Source: JANXSD01 sp043758125
GTDB taxonomy: Bacteria > Bacteroidota > Bacteroidia > AKYH767-A > OLB10
DNA length: 12,289 nt
Reading direction: 5' to 3'
Assembly: GCA_043758125.1 (NCBI GenBank)
Contig: JAYVOC010000198.1
Span: 1-12,289 of the forward strand
The notes under the pieces are model-generated. The model did not search any database. It saw only the letters and a list, made by a program, of their open reading frames with translations, and had not been told where the DNA came from. The translations under genes were made by a program, and so were the position numbers. Positions 6,061 to 12,289 of the stretch are shown here, one piece after another. Numbering within the stretch: position 1 is the stretch's first letter; every line of letters starts with the position of its first letter.

Positions 6061-6068
6061 TAGATTTG
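6061..6068 (+). promoter_or_regulatory. -7 box of the TPR lipoprotein gene
   Basis: TAGATTTG matches TAnnTTTG and is followed by the gene's ATG 26 nt later. No clear TTG is found at -33, so the call rests on the -7 box and position. Confidence 0.4.
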
Positions 6069-6093
6069 CTATCGCATTGAAAAACATCAAAAC

Positions 6094-7158
6094 ATGAAAC
6101 AAAAGCAGTTATCCGATAAACTATTTTCCACTATTATGAAAACTAGTTTGCTTGTAATAATTTTTATAACGGTATTGTTTTCAGTTTCTTGTAAGCATGG
6201 AAAGTACGATGATAAAAATAAAAATATCGCGATAAATGATACTACTCCGATAGGTAAGAAAATCGCAACTTTAAGTGTTCTCATTGGACAAAATCCTAAA
6301 AATCCAAGCTTGTTTCATGAACGTGCGAAGTTGCACATGGAGCGAATGGATTTTGTTAATGCAAGTTTGGATATGCAAAGTGTGCTTAAATTGGATTCAT
6401 CGAAGGCGGAATATTATGTTACAATTGCCGATGTTGATTTTGCTGCGAACCAGTCGAGGAAATCGAAAGAAGCATTGGAGAAAGCTTTAAGTTTAGATCC
6501 TAAAAATATTAATGCGTTAGAAAAAATTGCTGAGTTATACCTTTATGTTCAGCAATATGATAAGTCGATTAGTTACCTCGATCAAATTTTAAAAATTGAC
6601 ATTCAAAACCCTAAAGCGTATTTCATGAAAGGAATGAACTTTAAGGAAAAAGGTGACTCTACGCGTGCGATAGGAAGTTTTCAAACAGCAATTGAACAGA
6701 AGAAAGATTATTACGATTCATACCAGCAGTTGGGAATGATTTATACTGCCAAAAATAACGAATTAGCATTGCAATATTTTGATGGAGCATTGCGTGTGAA
6801 TCCCAAAAGTGAAGAAGCGTTATACGGTCGTGCAATGTGTTACCAAGAGGTGAAGCATGATTATGATAAAGCGATTCAGGATTATACAAGTATCACGCAA
6901 ATAAATCCAAACAATGCGAATGCGCATTTTGCTTTAGGCTACATCCATTATCAATATCTAAAAGTTTATGATGAATCCATCAAGCATTATTCACGTGCAA
7001 TTAATGCTGCGCCAGGTTGGCCAGAAGCAGTTTTTAATCGCGGTTTAGCGTATGAAACTTTGGGAAATATTGCAGCAGCAAAAGCTGATTATATTCAAGC
7101 ATTGAAATTACGTCCTGATTATAAAAATGCACAAGACGGATTAAAGCGTGTTAAATAA
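6094..7158 (+). CDS. TPR-repeat lipoprotein
   Basis: The 354-residue protein has a signal peptide ending in a lipobox (FSVSC, Cys33). It is therefore probably lipid-anchored in the cell envelope. The rest (about 71-354) is a chain of about eight tetratricopeptide repeats, each about 34 residues with the A/G...Y..A...P pattern. Examples are SKEALEKALSLDPKN, DKAIQDYTSITQINPNN and AAAKADYIQALKLRPDY. TPR arrays form helical scaffolds for protein-protein contacts; no catalytic domain is present, and the partner is unknown. A second ATG at 6136 would give a shorter, more conventional signal peptide, so the start is open between the two. It converges on tex, whose stop codon is one base away; no terminator lies between them. 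Confidence 0.88.
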   Translation: MKQKQLSDKLFSTIMKTSLLVIIFITVLFSVSCKHGKYDDKNKNIAINDTTPIGKKIATLSVLIGQNPKNPSLFHERAKLHMERMDFVNASLDMQSVLKLDSSKAEYYVTIADVDFAANQSRKSKEALEKALSLDPKNINALEKIAELYLYVQQYDKSISYLDQILKIDIQNPKAYFMKGMNFKEKGDSTRAIGSFQTAIEQKKDYYDSYQQLGMIYTAKNNELALQYFDGALRVNPKSEEALYGRAMCYQEVKHDYDKAIQDYTSITQINPNNANAHFALGYIHYQYLKVYDESIKHYSRAINAAPGWPEAVFNRGLAYETLGNIAAAKADYIQALKLRPDYKNAQDGLKRVK

Positions 7159-7159
7159 A

Positions 7160-9289
7160 TTATACGTCTTCTTTAAGTGATAAACCAATTCTTTTTCGTG
7201 GTAAATCGAGATCAATAATTTTCACATGCACATGTTGATTGAGCTTTACTATTTCTAGCGGATCACTCACAAATTTATTGGCAAGATTGGAAAGATGAAC
7301 TAGGCCATCTTGCTTCACGCCGATATCTACAAATGCACCAAACTTTGTAATGTTGGTAACGATGCCAGGTAGTTTCATTCCGATTTGCAGATGTTCAGGC
7401 TTTGTAATTCCTCTTGCAAATTCGAATACTTTTATTTTCTTTCGAGGATCTAATCCAGGTTTTTTTAACTCCTTTAAAATATCTGTTAATGTTGGCAATC
7501 CAACATCACTACTAATATATTTTTCAAGTTGAATTTTACTGGTATAATTTTCATCCGCAATTAAATCTTCTATTTTGCAATTCAAATCTTTTGCTATTTT
7601 TTGAATTAGTGGATATCTTTCAGGATGAACGGCAGTATTATCCAAGGGATTTTTTCCGTTACGAATTCGAAGAAATCCTGCGCATTGTTCAAATGCTTTT
7701 GCACCTAGTCGAGGAACATTTCGTAAGTCATCTCTCGAATTAAAAGTTCCAAATTCTTTTCGGTATTGAACTATCGCACCAGCTAACTGCTGACCAACAC
7801 CAGAAACATAATTCAATAAATGCTTACTCGCGGTATTAATATTTACGCCAACTTGATTCACTGCGGATTCAACAACATCATCTAAACTTGTTTTCAATTT
7901 AGTTTGATCAACATCATGTTGGTATTGTCCAACACCTATGGATTTCGGATCAATCTTTACTAACTCCGCTAATGGATCCATCAATCTTCTTCCAATAGAT
8001 ATTGCTCCACGAACTGTAACATCAAACTCTGGAAATTCCTCGCGAGCAACAGCAGATGCCGAGTAGATAGATGCTCCTTGTTCATTCACACTATACACTT
8101 GTAGTTCTTGATTGAATTTAATATGCTGAATAAAATTTTCAGTTTCTCTTCCTGCTGTTCCATTACCAATTGCAATTGCTTCAATTTTATAAATTTCACA
8201 CAACTGCGAAATTTTTGCATAAGCCTGTTTCGTTTGCGACTGTGGCGGATGTGGATAAATTGTTTCGTTATACTTTAAGTTTCCATGTTCATCAAGGCAA
8301 ACTAATTTACAACCACTCTTAAAACCTGGATCAATTGCTAATACTCTTTTTGGCCCGAGAGGTGCTGCAAGTAAAAGTTGTTTTAAATTTTCAGCAAAAA
8401 CTTTTATCGATTCTAGATCTGCTTTTTCTTTTGCAGATTGATAAAATTCATTTTCAATAGAAGGAGAAATTAATCGCTTATAAGAATCTGTTATAGCAAT
8501 TCGAATTTCATCAGATGATTCATTTCTCGCTCTTATAATTCGTCTTTCTAAGATTGCAATTGCTGTTTCCTCATCAGGTTCAATACTCACTCTTAAAAAT
8601 CCTTCTTCATATCCACGCATAATAGCAAGCACGCGATGCGAAGGACAGCGATTTAATTTCTCATTGGAATCAAAATAATCTTTGTACTTGATTGCTTCTT
8701 CTGTTTTTGATTTTACAACCTTTGAATATAGCACTGCATCACGTGAAAATAATAATCGAATAGCAGCACGAATTTCTTTGTTCTCACTAAATGTTTCAGC
8801 AATGATATCACGAGCACCTTGCAGCGCTTCGGAAGATGATGTTACAGTTTTATTAAGAAACATTTTTGCTTTCGCTTGCACATTTCCAGATTGCTGAAGC
8901 ATTAAATAATCAGCCAATCCTTGCAATCCATTTTCTCTAGCAATAGCAGCTTTAGTTTTTCTTTTTAATTTATATGGAAGATAGATATCTTCTAAGTCGA
9001 TGATGAAATTACATTCTAGGATTGCAGCTTTAAGAGTATCAGTTAATTTACCTTGCTCTTCAATCGCGGAAAGAATTGTGATTTTTCGTTTCTCTAGTTC
9101 TTCGTATTTATTCCATGCCGATTTAATATCTGCAAGTTGCACTTCATCTAAACTGCCAGTAATTTCTTTTCTATAACGTGAGATAAAAGGAATAGTACAA
9201 CCTTCTTCAAACAAGCGAATACTTTGTTGTACTTGCGATAAAGAAATAGCTAATTCAGCAGCAATATTTTTGTAACCTTTAATGTCCAT
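7160..9289 (-). CDS. tex: Tex, RNA-binding transcription accessory protein
   Basis: The 709-residue cytoplasmic protein is a full-length Tex, in the normal family range of about 710-780. Its layout is a helical N-terminal Tex domain with DIYLPYKLKRKTKAAIARENGL (101-122, continuous with the DLE before it), and a YqgF/RNase H-like domain from KRVLAIDPGFKSG (314-326) through AIGNGTAGRETE (373-384) and VNEQGASIYSAS (401-412). Next come helix-hairpin-helix elements (about 485-560, NYVSGVGQQLAGAIVQYR and NVPRLGAKAFEQCAGFLRI), then a C-terminal S1 RNA-binding domain (about 636-707, PGIVTNITKFGAFVDIGV). Tex binds nucleic acid and supports transcription and RNA turnover; its precise role varies by species. 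It lies 14 nt downstream of an S4-domain gene on the same strand, so the two RNA-binding proteins are probably co-transcribed. Confidence 0.97.
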   Translation of the reverse strand: MDIKGYKNIAAELAISLSQVQQSIRLFEEGCTIPFISRYRKEITGSLDEVQLADIKSAWNKYEELEKRKITILSAIEEQGKLTDTLKAAILECNFIIDLEDIYLPYKLKRKTKAAIARENGLQGLADYLMLQQSGNVQAKAKMFLNKTVTSSSEALQGARDIIAETFSENKEIRAAIRLLFSRDAVLYSKVVKSKTEEAIKYKDYFDSNEKLNRCPSHRVLAIMRGYEEGFLRVSIEPDEETAIAILERRIIRARNESSDEIRIAITDSYKRLISPSIENEFYQSAKEKADLESIKVFAENLKQLLLAAPLGPKRVLAIDPGFKSGCKLVCLDEHGNLKYNETIYPHPPQSQTKQAYAKISQLCEIYKIEAIAIGNGTAGRETENFIQHIKFNQELQVYSVNEQGASIYSASAVAREEFPEFDVTVRGAISIGRRLMDPLAELVKIDPKSIGVGQYQHDVDQTKLKTSLDDVVESAVNQVGVNINTASKHLLNYVSGVGQQLAGAIVQYRKEFGTFNSRDDLRNVPRLGAKAFEQCAGFLRIRNGKNPLDNTAVHPERYPLIQKIAKDLNCKIEDLIADENYTSKIQLEKYISSDVGLPTLTDILKELKKPGLDPRKKIKVFEFARGITKPEHLQIGMKLPGIVTNITKFGAFVDIGVKQDGLVHLSNLANKFVSDPLEIVKLNQHVHVKIIDLDLPRKRIGLSLKEDV

Positions 9290-9303
9290 AATGAGTTTTC
9301 TAA

Positions 9304-9522
9304 TTACTCAACAATAATGGTATGACTAAAAGTATCCACTTTATCACCTTTGCGGATCTTTGCTCTTTTTCTGGATTCAGGTTGACCGTTTAAAGTAACG
9401 CGACTTCCTTCTACCATTGCTTTCGCTTCACCACCAGTATCTGATAACCCTGTAACTTTTAAAAGCTTTATTAACTCAATATATTCACCTAGAATGCTAA
9501 ATCGAATGGTTTCCTTTTTCAT
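9304..9522 (-). CDS. small S4-domain RNA-binding protein (YbcJ-like)
   Basis: The 72-residue protein is a single S4 domain of the YbcJ type. Typical features are EYIELIKLLKVTGLSDTGGEAKAMV (13-37), the turn VEGSRVTLNGQPESRKRAKI (37-56) and a final KGDKVDTFSHTIIVE strand pair. Such proteins bind structured RNA; a specific target is not known. Its ATG is at 9522 and tex begins 14 nt after its stop, indicating one transcript. The membrane-protein gene upstream ends 44 nt before it, so all three may form one operon. No convincing separate promoter was seen in that gap. Confidence 0.92.
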   Translation of the reverse strand: MKKETIRFSILGEYIELIKLLKVTGLSDTGGEAKAMVEGSRVTLNGQPESRKRAKIRKGDKVDTFSHTIIVE

Positions 9523-9566
9523 GATACTATACTTTTGTATTAATTGATGGTTTACTAAATTGATTC

Positions 9567-10667
9567 TTATTTATCGCGTCGTAATTTAAAATCTAGAAAC
9601 AAATTATTTTTTCCTGCTTCGAGCATTAAATAAGCAATCAATAAAGCAGACAACAAACTTATAGAACTCCAAGCACGTGGAGGTCCATAATTGCCCATTA
9701 ATTTAGTAATGAGTAAACAATGAACGCAAAGCCAAATTATCCAAATTAATAAACAAGGAATAATTTTTTCTTTTCGAAAAAGTTTCCAATCCAATTTAGT
9801 TTTTAAAAGATGTTGTGTGCCTAAATTATAAAAAGGTATAAACATTAAAATCACTCCGAATAATCGAATGGGGGAATGCCATAAAATTAATTTCAGACTA
9901 AAATATCCTGCTCTCAATAGTATTTCAAATGAATTTAATGATGGCAATAAGCTACTTCTTACAGCGTGTCCGTTGCCAGAAAATGCAATTCCAAAAGAGA
10001 TGATAATTGAAAGACAAGTAATAATTAATCTCGACGAAATTATTCTTTTTACTTTGAATTGATTTACGATAATTATTAGCGCAGCAAGGATCGAACAAAC
10101 TGCAAAAGGTTCTGCTGCGCCACCAATAAATAATCCAAGTAATATTAATACTAGAATTTGATACCATCTAAAATCATTAATTAAAAAAGAAATAATTAAC
10201 ATACCACATCCTAAATTCCATCCATACATCGTCGATCCGCTTACCCAAAACCAAGTATCATCAACATGATACGTTGCAATTATTAATCCTCCAAAGAAAA
10301 GGATACCATATTTCAATATTTGCAATGGTTGAATTTTAATTTCTAACACTTTTTTAAAAGATGATTTGATTAACATAAAAGAGCTAAAAATCATAAATCC
10401 AATCGTTGTAAAATTGTAACAGAATGGCTTACTTCCGATTGTCCAAAATTGATAAAAGCTACATTGCAAAAGATATGCAGCCCATCGCGTATTCCATCCA
10501 TTGTAAAAATGGTTCATACTTCCCCAAACACCGAATTCCTTTACTGAATTAACCATAATGAAATCATCATCATGTAATCGGTTTAAGAAGGTTTTAGTTA
10601 ACCAAAATAGAAGCACTACGATAATACTAAATAGTAATTGTATTTCGGTTTTTTTGGGTGAATTCAA
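9567..10667 (-). CDS. polytopic membrane protein, DUF6056-like
   Basis: The 366-residue protein has roughly nine to ten hydrophobic helices (about 11-29, 86-103, 115-133, 148-164, 168-184, 186-201, 210-229, 265-283, 303-323, 336-351). After the first helix an acidic DDD (33-35) is followed by YNGWNTRWAAYL (55-66), and a SGNGHAVR motif (230-237) lies in the middle. This resembles DUF6056 and, more loosely, GT-C glycosyltransferases, where an acidic loop after helix 1 is catalytic. A role in transferring sugars to envelope glycans is possible but unproven. The frame opens with TTG, because the first in-frame ATG (residue 38) would delete helix 1 and the DDD motif. A promoter-like box 19 nt upstream of the TTG supports this start. 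The protein is short compared with many relatives. Confidence 0.75.
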   Translation of the reverse strand: MNSPKKTEIQLLFSIIVVLLFWLTKTFLNRLHDDDFIMVNSVKEFGVWGSMNHFYNGWNTRWAAYLLQCSFYQFWTIGSKPFCYNFTTIGFMIFSSFMLIKSSFKKVLEIKIQPLQILKYGILFFGGLIIATYHVDDTWFWVSGSTMYGWNLGCGMLIISFLINDFRWYQILVLILLGLFIGGAAEPFAVCSILAALIIIVNQFKVKRIISSRLIITCLSIIISFGIAFSGNGHAVRSSLLPSLNSFEILLRAGYFSLKLILWHSPIRLFGVILMFIPFYNLGTQHLLKTKLDWKLFRKEKIIPCLLIWIIWLCVHCLLITKLMGNYGPPRAWSSISLLSALLIAYLMLEAGKNNLFLDFKLRRDK

Positions 10668-10671
10668 GTTG

Positions 10672-10824
10672 TTAATTTATAAGTCCAAAGGTAATTAGTT
10701 GAGCGCGATAAAACCCTCGATAATTTTCCCAAGTCAAGCATTTAAAAAAATCTGATTTATTACAAATAGCTAATTCATGTACATATCCAATCGGCTTTTC
10801 GCCAGTTGGTGACCCTCCAATATC
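10672..10824 (-). pseudogene. start-less 50-codon C-terminal gene remnant
   Basis: Between a TAG (10825-10827) and a TAA (10672-10674) the minus strand encodes 50 codons without an ATG. The peptide has a protein-like composition: GSPTGEKPIGYVHELAI, then FFKCLTWENYRGFYRAQLITFGLIN. Its stop lies 4 nt before the TTG of the membrane-protein gene, the spacing of an operon junction. I read it as the surviving C-terminus of a former upstream gene. The family is not recognised. The TACCTTTG box used as the membrane gene's candidate promoter lies within this frame's last codons. Confidence 0.4.
10686..10693 (-). promoter_or_regulatory. candidate -7 box for membrane protein-S4-tex cluster
   Basis: TACCTTTG on the minus strand matches TAnnTTTG. 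It would start transcription near 10681, about 14 nt before the TTG at 10667. The -33 position carries TTT rather than TTG, so strength is uncertain. Confidence 0.4.
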
Positions 10825-10991
10825 CTACAGCATTTAGGAGTTTTAATTGAAGATATTAGAAAGTTTGGTCCTAACTTTAGATATTAGCTAATAATTACTA
10901 TAAACATTCGTTATAACTTTTAAAATATCAATACTAGTTAAATAAGCTAATCACCGACAAATCCTTTTATATTTGCACTTCAATCATCACT
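10825..10991. other. divergent intergenic region
   Basis: AT-rich sequence between the minus-strand remnant and the beta-helix lipoprotein gene. Apart from the candidate promoter at 10968-10975 I see no gene, RNA or hairpin in it. Confidence 0.5.
10968..10975 (+). promoter_or_regulatory. -7 box of the beta-helix lipoprotein gene
   Basis: TATATTTG matches TAnnTTTG and stands 17 nt before the ATG at 10992, giving a leader of about 11 nt. No TTG is present at -33. Confidence 0.45.
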
Positions 10992-12289
10992 ATGAATAGT
11001 AGAATTACAATTCTGATAATCAGTTTCCTATACTTCGTTTCTCAGACATCTTGCAAAAAGGAACAGTTGCTAACTGATAGTGGAACGCAACTTTCGTTTT
11101 CTACTGACAGCATTTTATTTGATACTGTTTTTGTAACCATCGGCTCGGTGACGAAGAATTTTAAGATTTATAATACGTATGATCGTCCTTTGAAAATTTC
11201 GAATATTCACCTTGGTGGTGGTGCCAACTCAAATTTTAGAGTGAATATTGATGGAACAGCAAGAACTAACTTTACCGACGTAGAAATTAGAGGTGGCGAT
11301 AGTGCGTGGGTTTTTATTGAAGTGACTGTTGATCCAAACTCGCAAACATTACCGTATGTAATTCAAGATTCATTAACCTTTGAGACGAACGGTAATTTAC
11401 AAAAAGTGATCTTAGCTGCATGGGGACAAAATGCTCATTTTATTGTCGCAAATCGGAAATTAACAACTGCTAATTCCGTGATTCGTTATGCGTTGTTAGA
11501 TACAAATCTTAATGCAAATATTACATGGGATAATACTTTGCCTTATGTTGTTTACGGTGGTTATGCTGTTGTTGATTCATCACAAACACTAACGATAAAT
11601 GCAGGATCACAAATACGTTTTAACAATAGCGCTGGCTTGTGGGTGTACAAAGGCGGTAGCTTAAAAGTGAAAGGCACCAAACAAGATCCAGTTGTATTTC
11701 AAGGGTTACGAAGAGAATTTTTTTATGTTGATGAACCAGGACAATGGGATCGTATATGGATCAACGACGGAGGTACAAATGAGATTGATTATGCCATCAT
11801 AAAAAATGCTTTCATCGGTTTGCAAACAGAAACAATTTCGGATCCTGCATTACTCACCTCTTTAAAAATCACAAATACAATTGTGAAAAACATGAGTGGA
11901 TTTGGAATGCTTGCTCGAACATTTAACATCACAGGATGGAACTCTATTTTTGCAAACTGCGGACAATATTGTGCTGCATTTTCTATAGGAGGAATGTATG
12001 ATTTAACTAATTGTACTTTTGCGAATTATTGGGCGAACGGACAACGTAGCACACCCGCATTTTATCTTAACAATTATGCAACAATAAATGGTGTGGATCA
12101 ACATGCACCTATGAATGCGAAATTTAAAAATTGCATCATCTACGGAAGTAATGATAATGAGTTGGAAGTGGACATGATAAAATCCTCTCCGGATTCCATT
12201 TATAGTTTTAGTAACTTATTAGTGAAAGCTAACAATAAGCACGAAACGGGAAATCCGAATTATGTGCAAGTTGTACGCAATGCCGATCC
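10992..12289 (+). CDS. right-handed beta-helix lipoprotein, C-terminus cut by window end
   Basis: The frame from ATG 10992 stays open to the last base (432 codons) and is incomplete at the 3' end. Residues 1-21 form a signal peptide with a probable lipidation cysteine in SQTSCKKE (Cys21); the residue at -3 is Gln, so the lipobox is imperfect. Residues of about 35-160 (FSTDSILFDTVFVTIGSVTKNFKIYN, in part; LHLGGG-like IHLGGG; FRVNIDG; VEVTVDP-like IEVTVDP; AWGQNA) resemble a beta-sandwich module found in many Bacteroidota surface proteins. From about residue 190, repeated short strands (IRFNNSAGLWVYKGGSLKVKG; IDYAIIKNAFIGL; LKITNTIVKNMSGFG; FKNCIIYGS) fit a parallel beta-helix. It is probably on the cell surface; ligand or substrate unknown. 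Confidence 0.85.
   Translation, partial: MNSRITILIISFLYFVSQTSCKKEQLLTDSGTQLSFSTDSILFDTVFVTIGSVTKNFKIYNTYDRPLKISNIHLGGGANSNFRVNIDGTARTNFTDVEIRGGDSAWVFIEVTVDPNSQTLPYVIQDSLTFETNGNLQKVILAAWGQNAHFIVANRKLTTANSVIRYALLDTNLNANITWDNTLPYVVYGGYAVVDSSQTLTINAGSQIRFNNSAGLWVYKGGSLKVKGTKQDPVVFQGLRREFFYVDEPGQWDRIWINDGGTNEIDYAIIKNAFIGLQTETISDPALLTSLKITNTIVKNMSGFGMLARTFNITGWNSIFANCGQYCAAFSIGGMYDLTNCTFANYWANGQRSTPAFYLNNYATINGVDQHAPMNAKFKNCIIYGSNDNELEVDMIKSSPDSIYSFSNLLVKANNKHETGNPNYVQVVRNAD

Overview
This 12.3 kb AT-rich window reads as the chromosome of a member of the Bacteroidota, probably an uncultured one. Three things point there. Several genes are preceded by the Bacteroidota-type -7 box TAnnTTTG, and the rpmE2 gene has TTG-19 nt-TATCTTTG. 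Shine-Dalgarno sequences are almost absent. The protein families also fit: the IS200-like transposase of the MANTY...IYL...VFAVK type, the dihydropyrimidine dehydrogenase remnant, and a beta-helix lipoprotein with an FDTVF...GS.T N-terminus.

The left 4.3 kb is accessory and partly decayed. It opens with a compact IS200/IS605-like Y1 transposase unit (about 42-704) whose gene lies between two mirrored three-hairpin modules. Next come a broken exported-protein start (726-815) and the N-terminus of preA (883 to about 1092). The preA frame runs through one TAG into the start codon of an intact DUF2071 gene (1084-1824). A gene-poor kilobase (1825-2829) carries two tightly spaced small membrane-protein ORFs on the minus strand and some fragments. 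Two single plus-strand genes follow: a YdeI/OmdA-type protein and a PaiA-like GNAT acetyltransferase.

The middle and right are conserved chromosome. On the plus strand are rpmE2 (bL31 type B), with a clear promoter and terminator, then recA with a GNRA-tetraloop terminator, then a TPR lipoprotein. Converging on the TPR gene with one base between stop codons is a minus-strand cluster in transcription order: polytopic membrane protein (TTG start, DUF6056-like), S4-domain RNA-binding protein, Tex. Just upstream of the membrane-protein gene is a start-less 50-codon coding remnant whose stop lies 4 nt before the TTG.

The window ends inside a long plus-strand gene (10992 onward, open to the last base) for a probable surface lipoprotein with a right-handed beta-helix. 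I see no CRISPR array, tRNA, rRNA or recognisable defence system. The most unusual structures are the mirrored hairpins around the transposase, the preA/DUF2071 junction and the small minus-strand membrane ORFs.
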